64,000 bases of DNA, taken from contig NZ_CP079107.1 in NCBI RefSeq assembly GCF_019285735.1, forward strand, positions 3,720,001 through 3,784,000. Direction: 5' to 3'. The stretch is from Paeniglutamicibacter sp. Y32M11 (GTDB taxonomy: Bacteria > Actinomycetota > Actinomycetes > Actinomycetales > Micrococcaceae). Below, in pieces: positions 1 through 9,126 of the stretch. A program made the position numbers and the translations under genes. The notes below the pieces were generated by a model. That model saw only the letters and a program-made list of their open reading frames with translations, searched no databases and was not told the origin of the DNA. Numbering within the stretch: the first letter of the stretch is position 1; each line of letters begins with the position of its first letter.

Positions 1-1048
1 GAGTGGTGCGCAGCAGGGCACTGTGCAGCCAGGGGTAGCTGGACTTGGACACCATGACGCGGGCTGCGCGCTCGCGGGCGTTCTGGCTGCGGGCCGAAAG
101 CAGCAGCTGAACCGCACGCCTAAACCCTGCATCCACCGAGGCCTTGGCCAGCGCGGAGAAGTACTCGCGGGTCACCTCGGTGAGGTGCACCGGTGCTTGC
201 CAGTCGCCAAGCTCGGCCACGGCACGGGAGAGCGCCACGATGGCCGAGTCGGGGTTGGGCTTCGAAGAGTGGGTGGCGGTCCCGGCAGCGGTCAAATCCA
301 GGTTGAAGTAGACCTTGTCCTGTCGGGTCGCGGTGATGAGCATCGGGGTGGTCTTGTCCTTTTGTGCCAGGAACCAGCCGCCTTCGGTCAACACCATGCC
401 GGCATCCAGCTTGTCCCAGTGGTTGGTGGCCAGCCACTTCGAGCCGAAGGACCCGGCTTCCTCGTCGCAGTCGGTGAGCACGATGATGTCCCTATCGAAG
501 GTGGCGCCCTCGGAGAGGTGCCGCAACAGGGCGCTGATGGTCGCCGAGTTGGCGCCCTTCATATCCAGGGCCCCACGCCCGTAGACCTCACCGTCGCGCA
601 CCTCGCCGGAGAACGGGTCCACGGTCCAGTTCTCGCGTTCCACCGGAACGACGTCTGAATGACCCAGGATCAGCAGTGGCTTCTCGGTTCCAGTTCCGGG
701 GATGCGCGCAATCAGGTGGACGTTGTTTGGCTGCGGGGTGTCGATGATTTCCGCGGCAACGCCCGCGTTCTCCCACACGGCCTTGAGCATCTCGGCATGC
801 GGCCGGGTGTCAGCGCCCTTCCCGAAGTTCTGCGTGTCAAAGCGGAGCATGCGCTGGAGCAGGTCGAGCGCGTCCTTGTCGGCTTCCGGGATCATCGTCG
901 CGGCCGCGGCGGGGTTCGCGCCGGCAGTTCCGGCGACGACGCCGGTGCCGGCGATACCCGCAGCGCCCAGAGCTGCGACACCACCCAGGAATGTGCGACG
1001 GCGCAGCGGCGTCTTTGCGGCTTCGCCCAAGTCACGTGTAATTTCCAT
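1..1048 (-). CDS. Tat-exported M20-family peptidase, C-terminus cut by window edge
   Basis: Reading the minus strand from the ATG at 1048 gives 349 codons with no stop before the window edge, so the C-terminus is missing. The N-terminus carries a twin-arginine signal (PLRRRTFLGG followed by an Ala/Gly-rich hydrophobic stretch), implying export of a folded metalloenzyme. M20 zinc-ligand motifs follow in order: GHSDVVPVE, GRGALDMKG and TDCDEEAGSFGS, then the dimerisation-domain segment around ATHSSKPNPDS. An AGAGGG ribosome site lies 6-7 bases upstream. It is probably a di-zinc exopeptidase or amidohydrolase acting outside the membrane; the substrate cannot be read. It is divergent from the MFS gene at 1591. 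Confidence 0.88.
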   Translation of the reverse strand, partial: MEITRDLGEAAKTPLRRRTFLGGVAALGAAGIAGTGVVAGTAGANPAAAATMIPEADKDALDLLQRMLRFDTQNFGKGADTRPHAEMLKAVWENAGVAAEIIDTPQPNNVHLIARIPGTGTEKPLLILGHSDVVPVERENWTVDPFSGEVRDGEVYGRGALDMKGANSATISALLRHLSEGATFDRDIIVLTDCDEEAGSFGSKWLATNHWDKLDAGMVLTEGGWFLAQKDKTTPMLITATRQDKVYFNLDLTAAGTATHSSKPNPDSAIVALSRAVAELGDWQAPVHLTEVTREYFSALAKASVDAGFRRAVQLLLSARSQNARERAARVMVSKSSYPWLHSALLRTT

Positions 1049-1590
1049 GGTTTTACCCTCTTCTGGTCTTGTGCAGTGCGAGTGCAAGACCCACGTTTGC
1101 CGAGGGGACCGCGCCGGTCAATGGGTGAGCGGCATCACATGCGGCAAGCGGCCATGAGAGCGAGATGAGCGGCGTGTGATGCGCCTTCATGAAGGTTATG
1201 CGACGTTAAAACCACACTGACGTGAGTTTTTCATTGCGCGGCGAGCACATGCGGGGACCATGGATTGCAGGCGGAGGTTTCCAAGCAATATTCTCGCTCC
1301 CGATGGGTCATGACTGGGGATTTCTACTGTTCATACCGTCAGATGGGCAAGAACAAGCAAGCATATTTCGCCGGATTCCCTCTAGGCTTGCCATACGATT
1401 TGAGCGGCAAGTTTAGAGTCAATTCGGTGGTAAACCTTCAGTTCCCTTCTGTCTTACGGTGTTTTCGGGCCCTGCTTCAACAGATAGGACGAGGCTGCGA
1501 ATCCGCTACAACCGCGTGACACACTTCGATCAACCGTTCCTAGATATGTAACCGTGGAATGTCTCTCCACCTTGTAAGAAAGCCGAGCTC
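1049..1590. promoter_or_regulatory. Divergent intergenic region with a 12-bp palindrome
   Basis: These 540 bases separate two divergent genes and must hold both promoters. I see no convincing gene; the short reading frames at 1222-1519 lack a ribosome site and family resemblance. The only clear element is a perfect 12-bp palindrome, CCTTCATGAAGG, at 1184-1195, which could be an operator for either gene. Confidence 0.35.
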
Positions 1591-2940
1591 ATGACACTGG
1601 CTTCGCCACCGGCCAACACTCGGGGCAAAATTCTTCGTATTCACCGGGCCTGGCTCGTGGCCGCGGTGACGGTGCTTGCCCTCGTGGCGGCGGCTGCCTT
1701 CCGTTCCACCACCGGCGCGTTTTTTGAACCGCTGGAAACCGAATTCGGCTGGACCCGCTCGCAGCTTTCCACTGCGGTGACCATCAACTTAGTGGTCTAC
1801 GGCCTGGTAGCACCCTTTGCCGCGACCCTACTGGAGCGCTTCTCCGCTCGTTTTGTTGCGGCAACGGCGCTGGTCCTCGTCTCGGCGGGAGCCGGCCTGG
1901 CCATCTTCATTACCCAGATCTGGCAGCTATGGCTGCTCTGGGGCGGCCTGGTGGGTATTGGAACCGGCACCATTGCCCTAGTCTTTGGTGCCGTGGTGGC
2001 GAACCGCTGGTTCGTACATCGACGTGGTCTGGTGATGGGAATCTTCTCCGCGGCCAATGCCTGCGGACAATTGATCTTCCTTCCCACCATTGTCCAGCTC
2101 AGTGGTCACCATGGCTGGCGTATTGCCTCGCTTTTGGTGGCAGGATTTGCGCTGCTAATCGTGCCTCTGTTGTTCTGGCCCTTTGCCAATAGTCCCGCCG
2201 AGGCCAAGACCACCGCTTATGGGGCGACCGACACGACGGTTGAGCAGCTACCCGCGGCAAAACAGCGGCCAACTGGCGGCGCCATGGCCGAGACCCTCGG
2301 GGTGCTTCGCCATGCCATGAGGTTCCGAGCCTTCTGGATCTTGGCGTTCACGTTCTGGATCTGCGGTTGGTCAACCAACGGCTTGATCCAAACGCATTTC
2401 ATTCCCGCTGCCCATGACCACGGGATGCCTGCGACCACTGCTTCGGGGCTGTTGGCCCTTATCGGTGTCTTTGACATCATCGGCACCATTGCCTCCGGCT
2501 GGCTGACCGACCGGATCCGACCGTGGTTGCTGCTGGTCTTCTACTACGGTCTGCGCGGGATCTCGCTGCTGACCGTCCACTCGTTGCTCGGCCCCACAGT
2601 GGAACCGGTGTTGTGGATTTTCGTTCTTTTCTATGGTCTGGATTGGGTGGCAACCGTCCCGCCCACGGTGGTGCTATGCCGAGAATACTTCGGTCCGGTG
2701 CGAGCCTCGGTGGTCTTTGGCTGGGTCTTCGCATTCCACATGGTCGGAGCCGGAGTTGGCGCACTGACTGCGGGAATCGGCCGCGATATCTCCGGTAGCT
2801 ACCTGATCGCGTGGATTACCGCGGCAATGCTCTGCTTCCTCGCCGCTGGCAGCCTGTTCTTCATGCCCGGATCGCGCAAGGCGGTTGAGGCAGCACCGGA
2901 GATCATCCCCGATGAGCTGGGTTCTTCGCGCGTGGAGTGA
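1591..2940 (+). CDS. MFS transporter, monocarboxylate/oxalate-formate-like
   Basis: This 449-residue protein has twelve predicted membrane segments with a hydrophilic central loop at about residues 205-230. The first helix is followed by FRSTTGAFFEPLETEFGWTR, a pattern typical of the MFS group containing monocarboxylate and oxalate/formate carriers. The loop between helices 4 and 5 has the positively charged VANRWFVHRRGLVMG motif of the same group. The start is supported by AAGAAAG 9 bases upstream. It stands alone on the plus strand, divergent from the M20 gene and convergent with the luciferase-like gene. It probably moves a small organic acid; the substrate is unknown. Confidence 0.85.
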   Translation: MTLASPPANTRGKILRIHRAWLVAAVTVLALVAAAAFRSTTGAFFEPLETEFGWTRSQLSTAVTINLVVYGLVAPFAATLLERFSARFVAATALVLVSAGAGLAIFITQIWQLWLLWGGLVGIGTGTIALVFGAVVANRWFVHRRGLVMGIFSAANACGQLIFLPTIVQLSGHHGWRIASLLVAGFALLIVPLLFWPFANSPAEAKTTAYGATDTTVEQLPAAKQRPTGGAMAETLGVLRHAMRFRAFWILAFTFWICGWSTNGLIQTHFIPAAHDHGMPATTASGLLALIGVFDIIGTIASGWLTDRIRPWLLLVFYYGLRGISLLTVHSLLGPTVEPVLWIFVLFYGLDWVATVPPTVVLCREYFGPVRASVVFGWVFAFHMVGAGVGALTAGIGRDISGSYLIAWITAAMLCFLAAGSLFFMPGSRKAVEAAPEIIPDELGSSRVE

Positions 2941-2951
2941 CGGCGCGGAAC

Positions 2952-2977
2952 GTGGCTGGACTCCACGAGCCAGCCAC
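2952..2977. terminator. Stem-loop between convergent genes
   Basis: GTGGCTGG at 2952-2959 pairs perfectly with CCAGCCAC at 2970-2977 across a 10-base loop. It lies in the 50-base gap between two convergent genes, a position typical of a bidirectional terminator, but there is no strong T-tract. Confidence 0.5.
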
Positions 2978-2990
2978 ATTCTAAGTGCCG

Positions 2991-4025
2991 CTAGTTCTGC
3001 AGCGCCGCGCGGACCGCGGGCAGCACCTCGGTGGCCAGCAACTCGATCGAGCGCAGTGTTTGTGCCTGCGACAAACCGCCCAAGCCCACCTGGGCAAGGA
3101 AGCGGGTGTGGCCGAGAATTTCGTGCTCCCAGAGGATCTTCTCCACGATTTCCACCGGGCTACCTGCGAACAAGGCACCGCGCGGTGAGGCCCACGCGTC
3201 GAAGGCGGGCCGGTCCAGCCGGCCGGCACGCGGCATGTTCTGCCCGATATAGGAGCTGTAATGCGGGAAGAACGTGTTCTTTGCTCCCTGCGAGGTTTCC
3301 TCGACGTAGAAGTGCGATGTCACCCCGATTTGTGCGGGTTCCCAGCCAGCCGCCGCAGCAGAGCGACGATAGAGTTCGGCCAGCGGTGCGAAGCGCGGCG
3401 GGTCCCCGAGGATGGCCAGGTAGAGCGGCATTCCTAATTTGCCGGCGCGCACTGCGGAAGCGGGCGTTCCGCCGACGGCGGCCCAGATTGGCAATGATTC
3501 CTGGACCGGGCGTGGGAAGACTCCTGCGTCATTCAGTGGCGCGCGGGTGGTGCCGCTGAACGTGACGGGGTTTTCATCGCGGATCTTCAGCAGCAGCTCC
3601 AGCCGGTCATCGAAGTACTCGTCGTAACGCTGCAAATCCTGCCCGAAAAGTGGGAAGGATTCTAGGTAGGCACCGCGTCCGGCGGTGATCTCGGCCCGGC
3701 CCCCACTGATCAGATCCAGCGTCGCGAAGTCCTCGAAGACGCGGACCGGGTCGGCACTCGAGAGCACTGTGACCGTGCTGGTCAGCCGGATGTTCGTCGT
3801 CTGTGCGGCAGCGGCTGCAAGAACGACCGGAGGGGAGGACACAGCGAAATCCTCGCGGTGGTGCTCCCCCACGCCAAAAACGTCCAGACCGGCTTCGTCG
3901 GCAACCCGTGCCCATTCGAGGATGTCGCGCATACGCGTTGCGGGGTCCATCGGTTGACCCTCGGCGTTGCGGGTCAGCTCGCCGAAGGTAAAGATGCCGA
4001 TCTCGAACGGATTGGCGGCACTCAT
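2991..4025 (-). CDS. Luciferase-like (LLM class) flavin-dependent oxidoreductase
   Basis: This 344-residue protein belongs to the bacterial luciferase-like monooxygenase family, which uses reduced FMN or F420. Recognisable elements are the N-terminal barrel strand GIFTFGELT, VFGVGEHHREDFAVSSP, the TSTVTVLSSADPVRVFEDFATLD segment and GRAEITAGRGAYLESFPLFG, all diagnostic of this subgroup. A reading frame extends upstream to 4415, but the ATG at 4025 begins exactly at the conserved N-terminus and overlaps the stop codon of the upstream esterase (ATGA), showing translational coupling. Substrate unknown; it may oxidise a product of the esterase. Confidence 0.88.
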   Translation of the reverse strand: MSAANPFEIGIFTFGELTRNAEGQPMDPATRMRDILEWARVADEAGLDVFGVGEHHREDFAVSSPPVVLAAAAAQTTNIRLTSTVTVLSSADPVRVFEDFATLDLISGGRAEITAGRGAYLESFPLFGQDLQRYDEYFDDRLELLLKIRDENPVTFSGTTRAPLNDAGVFPRPVQESLPIWAAVGGTPASAVRAGKLGMPLYLAILGDPPRFAPLAELYRRSAAAAGWEPAQIGVTSHFYVEETSQGAKNTFFPHYSSYIGQNMPRAGRLDRPAFDAWASPRGALFAGSPVEIVEKILWEHEILGHTRFLAQVGLGGLSQAQTLRSIELLATEVLPAVRAALQN

Positions 4026-4672
4026 GCGCCGACCGACACCTCGGCGCCAAGCTGAGCGGTGATGAAATCGCGCACGTCGTCGAGTTCTGCGGCGTTGATG
4101 CCGTGGGCCAGTCCCGGGTAGATCTTCTCGATGAGCGTGGAGTGGGGCGGCAAAAATTCGGCGGTGCGGGTGATCGCGACCGGAGCAATGACCCGGTCTA
4201 CCGCACCACGGCCCCAGAATACCGCGGGAAGTTTTTCGCGCAGGGATTCGTCGCCCGGCTGACTTGCGCCGAGAACAAATCCGCCCAGGATCACCAGGGC
4301 GATAACCCGCTCGGGGCGGGTGCGCAGCAGCTGGCTGGCCATGAGCCCGCCCTGAGAGAAGCCAACGGGAATGATGCGCGTGGCCGGATCGACATTTTCC
4401 TCGATCCAAGCCCAAATGGCCGCCGTGGCTTCCTCGACCGGGGCCGCATCCGGAGCACCAGGTGTGGTGATCTCAAACCACGCGGCCCCGCCGTTGCCAA
4501 GTTCCAGTGGTGCGCGCAGCGATGCCCAGGGAAGGTCAAGACCGAGTGCCGGAGCCAGGCCACTGAGGTCTTGCTCGTTCGAACCGAACCCGTGGAGGAA
4601 AAGCACGACTGCGTCGGGAACGCCGTTGGTTATCCAGCCGGTCGAGCGTACGTCGCGCAGTGTGGTGGTCAT
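4022..4672 (-). CDS. Alpha/beta-hydrolase, carboxylesterase/phospholipase type
   Basis: This 216-residue protein is a compact alpha/beta hydrolase. It shows the oxyanion segment LFLHGFGSNEQD, the nucleophile elbow GFSQGG and a C-terminal catalytic histidine in LAHGIN, the layout of the small carboxylesterase/acyl-protein-thioesterase family. I chose the ATG at 4672; an in-frame GTG at 4726 would add 18 residues of no family resemblance, although the AAGGA upstream of 4672 is rather far. The stop overlaps the start of the flavin oxidoreductase (ATGA), so the two are co-translated. Substrate unknown. Confidence 0.8.
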   Translation of the reverse strand: MTTTLRDVRSTGWITNGVPDAVVLFLHGFGSNEQDLSGLAPALGLDLPWASLRAPLELGNGGAAWFEITTPGAPDAAPVEEATAAIWAWIEENVDPATRIIPVGFSQGGLMASQLLRTRPERVIALVILGGFVLGASQPGDESLREKLPAVFWGRGAVDRVIAPVAITRTAEFLPPHSTLIEKIYPGLAHGINAAELDDVRDFITAQLGAEVSVGA

Positions 4673-5190
4673 TCGAGGATCATTTCCTTCGGCATTGGAG
4701 AGGTTGTGAACGCTTGCGGTTCTCACTCAACGATACACGATTTAGTTTAATCTTCAAGCATTAAAGTTGAGTTGATGCGGATTCAACGCGACCACGGTGC
4801 TGGTGTCCAATTTTCACACCCAACGAGAAGGCAACCAGCTCGCCATGAGGATTCCCGCGACGTAGGACCTCGTTTGAATCAACAGCGGTGAGACGCTGAA
4901 AATCGGGGACAGCATGACATGTCGGCATAAATTGCGTGAACTTGGCGGCACCCCAAGCCTAATTTTTCGAGTCGCTTGAACATCCGCTATATAACCCTCG
5001 CGGGGCAGAAGACCCGGTCAGACGAGATCGAGCTCGCAGCTACGGCATTCGGACATCACCGAGCCGCTCCCAGAGCACGCTGATTAGCCACCCGCCCTGG
5101 CATAGAGGGACTTGCCAGAACCCAACTAGCGAGCCTGCCCCGAAGAGACAAGACTCGCTAGTTGGGCCAATGCGACCATGTATTAACCAG
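4673..5190. other. Gene-free stretch
   Basis: About 520 bases with no supportable coding sequence on either strand. It contains a lower-GC patch near 4735-4780 that may be the promoter of the esterase operon, and an inverted repeat at 5121-5166 described separately. Confidence 0.6.
5121..5166 (-). terminator. 13-bp perfect inverted repeat at the end of the etf operon
   Basis: CCCAACTAGCGAG at 5121-5133 is exactly complementary to CTCGCTAGTTGGG at 5154-5166, with a 20-base loop. It lies 25 bases past the stop of the cytochrome b gene, where an operon terminator is expected. No T-tract follows, so it may be a pause or RNA-stability hairpin, or a Rho-independent terminator of imperfect form. 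Confidence 0.55.
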
Positions 5191-6132
5191 CTATTTGGAA
5201 ATCTTCCCCATCAAACCGGCGATCGGGCGCAGGAAGATCGGTTTGGCCAGGAAATAAGACCCGACCATAACCGCTACAGATAGGGCAAAGATCCCGAAGC
5301 CCAGCCATCCTGCGTCTTCGCGGGAAGCAAACATGTGGTTAAGGTTTTTCAGGGCGCCTGTGCACAGCACCAGGGCCACGTGCATGATGACAAATGCGGT
5401 GAAGAAGATCATGACGGGGAAATGGATCTTCCGTGCCGCTTCCATCGGATAGATCTTGTCCAGGGCCGCATTGCCCTTGGGCCATGCCGGACTCATCCGC
5501 ACACCGGTGATGGCTGCCAACGGAGCCGCGATGAAGACGATGGTGAAGTAGGCAAGGACCTGCAGTGCGTTGTAGTTAACCCACCCGTTTTCCACCGGCC
5601 AGTTCAGCGAGGCATATTGCAGCGCGGCGCTGAGCGCGTTCGGGAAGACATCCCAACTGGTGGGGACGATGCGCATCCAACCGCCACTGACAAAGAGCAT
5701 CACGATGAAAATCAGGCCGTTGAGCAACCACAACATATCCATGCTCAGATGGAACCATAACTCCAAACTGATTTTGCTGGGTTTGCTCCGCGTCTTGAAG
5801 ATTCCCGTGTTTTTTCTGGTCCAATAGGCTTTGGGACGAGCCGTGGTACGAACCTGCCAACCCGAACGGATGATCAGAACGATGAAAAATGCGTTCAGGA
5901 AATGTTGCCACCCCAGCCAAGCAGGTATCCCTACCGGAGCGTTGTGCGGCAGTTCGCTGTGCCCCGGATACTGCGCCAAGAATTCCTGTACCGGCCCCAA
6001 CCCCCTGGCCCACATTGCCACCAGGATCACCACCGCCAGCACCACAACGGCAATAAAAATTCGAGCTGCCGTCCCTACCCACTTGGATTTAGACTTTGGC
6101 GGCGGTTCCTGAGTCGTGGTCAACAATGACAT
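5191..6132 (-). CDS. Membrane b-type cytochrome (cytochrome b561/Ni-hydrogenase cytochrome-like)
   Basis: This 313-residue protein has about six hydrophobic segments: roughly 25-41, 74-90, 128-149, 189-210, 238-258 and 275-296. Histidines placed to ligate haem lie within or beside helices: His77 (WQHFLN), His128 (WFHLSM), His237 (KIHFPV) and His251 (IMHVAL). This is the layout of diheme b-type cytochromes that pass electrons to the quinone pool. It is the last gene of an operon with EtfB and EtfA, 11 bases downstream of EtfA. I infer that it links the flavoprotein to the membrane; the usual partner would be ETF-quinone oxidoreductase, or EtfD in mycobacteria. The haem count and partner are inference. 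Confidence 0.8.
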   Translation of the reverse strand: MSLLTTTQEPPPKSKSKWVGTAARIFIAVVVLAVVILVAMWARGLGPVQEFLAQYPGHSELPHNAPVGIPAWLGWQHFLNAFFIVLIIRSGWQVRTTARPKAYWTRKNTGIFKTRSKPSKISLELWFHLSMDMLWLLNGLIFIVMLFVSGGWMRIVPTSWDVFPNALSAALQYASLNWPVENGWVNYNALQVLAYFTIVFIAAPLAAITGVRMSPAWPKGNAALDKIYPMEAARKIHFPVMIFFTAFVIMHVALVLCTGALKNLNHMFASREDAGWLGFGIFALSVAVMVGSYFLAKPIFLRPIAGLMGKISK

Positions 6133-6143
6133 TTCGGGGTTCC

Positions 6144-7130
6144 CTAGGCGCCGACGCCAACGCTATTGCGTTCTGCAATGGCGTTTTTGAGCTGCGGAAG
6201 GATCGTGAAGAGGTCTCCCACGATACCGAAGTCGGCTACACCGAAGATCGGGGCGTCTTCATCCTGGTTGATGGCAACTATGCGCTTCGCGGTCTGCATG
6301 CCAGCACGGTGCTGAATGGCACCGGAGATACCCACCGCGATGTATAGATCGGGAGATACACTCACGCCGGTTTGTCCCACTTGGTGGCTTTGCGGCACGT
6401 ATCCCGCGTCAACCGCCGCACGAGAAGCACCCAGCCCGGCGCCCAGGATGTCTGCCAGCTCTTCAACAAGGGCAAAGTTCTCCTTGGAGCCAAGCCCCCG
6501 CCCGCCAGAGACAACAATCTTTGCCGAGCGTAGCTCGGGGCGAGCCGAGTTGCTGGCGGCAGGATGAGTTGTCTCAATAAGAGCCTCGCCTGAGGTGTTC
6601 ACCTCCACGACCCGGACCTCCACGGTCGGTGCAGTGACCAATTCCGGGGCTTCGGAACCACTGGATGCGACCGTAACCAAAGCAATCCCAGCACCGACGG
6701 TGGATTTGGTGTTGTAGTTTCCCCCAAAGACCGAATGCGTGGCAATAATTTTTTCATCGGCATTTTCCAGATCCAACGCCTCGAGAATAAGCGGATTGCC
6801 CGTACGTGCCGCAAGACGGCCCAGGATCTCGCGGGCATCGGCACTGTTGGAGCCGAGCACTGCTGTGGGCCCGTAGCTACCCATGGCCTCAGACAACACC
6901 GCCACGGAACCTGCCGCAACTCGATCCTCAGCAGCGGCGGTTTCTCCGATAAAGATCTGACCGGCGCCCAACCCACTGAGCGCTGCGATGAGCTCCGTAT
7001 GATCTCCCGGTGCGGCGGCCACGACGGCGACAGGACGCCCCAACCCCAAAGCCAATTTCACTAGATGGCCAGTATTGGAACGTGGTTTTCCGTTTGCTGC
7101 CAGTTCTATATTTACAAGAATATCGGTCAT
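6144..7130 (-). CDS. etfA: Electron transfer flavoprotein alpha subunit
   Basis: This 328-residue protein is the FAD-binding subunit of the ETF heterodimer, which takes electrons from acyl-CoA dehydrogenases. The C-terminal FAD domain is unmistakable: [54 protein letters not shown] and [21 protein letters not shown] preferred the ATG at 7130 over the one at 7139, because AAAGGA sits 9 bases before 7130 but directly abuts 7139. It follows EtfB by 14 bases and precedes the cytochrome b gene. With several acyl-CoA dehydrogenases nearby, it is probably dedicated to the acyl-CoA pathway encoded here. Confidence 0.95.
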   Translation of the reverse strand: MTDILVNIELAANGKPRSNTGHLVKLALGLGRPVAVVAAAPGDHTELIAALSGLGAGQIFIGETAAAEDRVAAGSVAVLSEAMGSYGPTAVLGSNSADAREILGRLAARTGNPLILEALDLENADEKIIATHSVFGGNYNTKSTVGAGIALVTVASSGSEAPELVTAPTVEVRVVEVNTSGEALIETTHPAASNSARPELRSAKIVVSGGRGLGSKENFALVEELADILGAGLGASRAAVDAGYVPQSHQVGQTGVSVSPDLYIAVGISGAIQHRAGMQTAKRIVAINQDEDAPIFGVADFGIVGDLFTILPQLKNAIAERNSVGVGA

Positions 7131-7144
7131 GGTGTGCATTCCTT

Positions 7145-7915
7145 TCAGATCAGGTTTTCAGCGCTGAGGTAGTCGGCGAGCTGTGCTGCTGCGTTTCCTT
7201 CGTCAACGATTTTGGTGCCTGCTGAACGGGCGGGACGCTGGGCGGCGCTTAGCACCGAATTGCCAGCGGAGTGGTTAAGCCCGTCAAGTCCAAGAGCAGC
7301 GGCGGAGTGAACAGCTATCGGCTTTCGTTTGGCCGTCATGATTCCCTTGAACTTGGGGAAGCGTGCTTCGCCCGTTCGTTCGGTGATGGCGAGCACCGCG
7401 GGAAGCGCGGCGGATAAGGTCTGGGTACCTTCCGCGTTTTGGCGTTCGCCGACAACATTTCCCCCGTTGAGCTCAACGGAGTTCAGGGGGCCAAGGAATG
7501 GAAGACCCAGGAATTCGGCGACCATGGCCGGTACCACGCCGCCTCGACCGTCGGTTGATTCATTTCCGGCGATAACAACATCGAAAGCTGCATGTCTCAG
7601 CGCTTGGGCCAGGGCACGAGCCGTAGTGAGTGCGTCGGAACCGACCAATTCTTCATCTTGGATGTGGATAGCCGAATCGGCACCCAAGGATAGGGCCTTG
7701 CGCAACGCTTCGGTAGAAGTTGCCGGACCCATGGTCACGGCGACAATCTCCACATTCTTGTCGGCGTCTTTCTTTTTAAGCGCTACTTCGAGGGCTCGTT
7801 CGGTAATTTCGTCCGCCACACGATCGCTGGCGGCGCGGTCGACCGCTCCATTGGATGCCAGGTGACGATCTTCTTCGGTGTCTGGCACCTGCTTAATAAG
7901 CACTGCAATTTTCAT
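7145..7915 (-). CDS. etfB: Electron transfer flavoprotein beta subunit
   Basis: This 256-residue protein matches EtfB. It begins [14 protein letters not shown] and contains the AMP-binding region [21 protein letters not shown], then [32 protein letters not shown] lies 6 bases before the ATG. EtfB lies between the R-hydratase and EtfA, with gaps of 27 and 14 bases. Together EtfA and EtfB form the soluble carrier between acyl-CoA dehydrogenases and the respiratory chain. Confidence 0.95.
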   Translation of the reverse strand: MKIAVLIKQVPDTEEDRHLASNGAVDRAASDRVADEITERALEVALKKKDADKNVEIVAVTMGPATSTEALRKALSLGADSAIHIQDEELVGSDALTTARALAQALRHAAFDVVIAGNESTDGRGGVVPAMVAEFLGLPFLGPLNSVELNGGNVVGERQNAEGTQTLSAALPAVLAITERTGEARFPKFKGIMTAKRKPIAVHSAAALGLDGLNHSAGNSVLSAAQRPARSAGTKIVDEGNAAAQLADYLSAENLI

Positions 7916-7942
7916 GGGTAATCCTTTCGTGCTGCTAGCGAT

Positions 7943-8836
7943 TTAGACGGTTGCCGCTTCGAGGGTGACTACAGGGTTCTTTCCTGCAGCGGCTCGGTGC
8001 GTATAGGTTCCGCGGTCAAGGACTACGTGGTCGCCCACTCGGGTCTGGAAAATGGCGCCCTCCGCGGTGAGCCAGATGCTGGTAGTCAGCTCGTCTCCCG
8101 GTACGACAGGGGAAGCAAAGCGGACACCGAGCGATCCAAAGGCATCCGGTTCCGAGCCAGGAACAGTCTCCATGACAGCCCTACCAACAAACCCCATGGT
8201 GCACAGACCGTGCAGGATCGGCCGATCGAAACCAACCATTCGGGCCAATTCCGGATCCGAATGCAGCGGGTTTCGATCGCCGTTCAGGCGGTACAGCAGG
8301 GCTTGATCCGGAGAAGTGGATTGGCTAATAATTACGTCTGCCGCGCTGTCAGGAAGTTTCCATGAATCGGAAGGACCCGATTCGCCACCAAATCCACCTT
8401 CACCGCGGATGATCATTGACGTAACACTGACGGCCACCAACGCGCGCGTTTGAGCATCCAGCAGTTCGGTACTCATCTCAATAATCGCGTTTTTACCCTT
8501 GTCATACACTGCACTCATACTGCTGATGGGAATGACTGTTCCTGAGGTCTGCAGCGACTGGTGCAGCGTGACCGATTGCCCCCCGTGGAGGATCTGCGAC
8601 AATTTGAAATCGCCCAGCTTATCCATCGATCCGCTGCTTCCTCCTAGAACCACGGCAAATGTCGGTAGCACCTGCTGCTGGACTCCGCGTGAGTTTTCTG
8701 TGGTGAACGAGAGATTACGGGCTGGATCGGGCACACCAGCCCCCACGCTCAACGCGTAGAGCAATGAGTCCTTCGAATCCCAAGAAAATGGGCTTCCTTC
8801 GGTTTTCTTCCCGACATTCTGTACGTGAATAGTCAT
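7943..8836 (-). CDS. R-specific 2-enoyl-CoA hydratase, Hsd4B/MaoC type
   Basis: This 297-residue protein is a double-hotdog enoyl-CoA hydratase of the HSD17B4/MaoC type. The signature YRLNGDRNPLHSD at residues 182-194 supplies the catalytic Asp187 and His192, followed by GFDRPILHGLCTMGF. The SWDSKDSLLYALSVGAG and RGEGGFGG segments resemble mycobacterial Hsd4B (Rv3538), the hydratase beside the cholesterol side-chain genes. I chose the ATG at 8836, with AAGGGA 6 bases upstream; the frame extends to 8887 without support. It leads the operon with etfBA and cytochrome b. Probable role: hydration of an unsaturated acyl-CoA made by one of the neighbouring dehydrogenases. Confidence 0.88.
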   Translation of the reverse strand: MTIHVQNVGKKTEGSPFSWDSKDSLLYALSVGAGVPDPARNLSFTTENSRGVQQQVLPTFAVVLGGSSGSMDKLGDFKLSQILHGGQSVTLHQSLQTSGTVIPISSMSAVYDKGKNAIIEMSTELLDAQTRALVAVSVTSMIIRGEGGFGGESGPSDSWKLPDSAADVIISQSTSPDQALLYRLNGDRNPLHSDPELARMVGFDRPILHGLCTMGFVGRAVMETVPGSEPDAFGSLGVRFASPVVPGDELTTSIWLTAEGAIFQTRVGDHVVLDRGTYTHRAAAGKNPVVTLEAATV

Positions 8837-8922
8837 GTTTTGTCCCTTCTCGCGGGCGCCGCCCGATGCATCTTCCTCACGCACCAATACGTGGCGCAGG
8901 TCACTTGTTGAATCAATACTAT

Positions 8923-8937
8923 AACCAGATTCTAGTT
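8923..8937. promoter_or_regulatory. Candidate operator upstream of the hydratase-etf operon
   Basis: AACCAGA-T-TCTAGTT is an inverted repeat with one mismatch and a one-base spacer, 87 bases before the start at 8836. It matches the perfect repeat at 20104-20120 in 13 of the 15 aligned positions (one mismatch is the spacer) and has the same arm and spacer geometry, suggesting a common regulator. Confidence 0.5.
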
Positions 8938-9126
8938 CTTGTCCATGGATTAGGGCTCAAACGTCAAAATCCTCACCCTCACTCTCCATTGACGAGGTTG
9001 TGCGCTGCAGCAGAGGAGGCGAAAACGGCAGGGAGGGCAGGGTGCGATCGTGGAAATCGAGCACACCATACCCTCCCCGAGATGCGCAGAAACGTCCTGC
9101 TTCAGTCGGACCCCAGCGTTCTTGAG

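Noticed and set aside
1222-1519. Two overlapping short frames between the M20 and MFS genes
   Set aside because: No ribosome site, no family resemblance, and a position in an expected divergent promoter region.
4026-4415. Extension of the luciferase-like gene to an upstream start
   Set aside because: The added 130 residues lie inside the esterase gene in another frame and look unlike the family; the ATG at 4025 overlaps the esterase stop and fits the conserved N-terminus.
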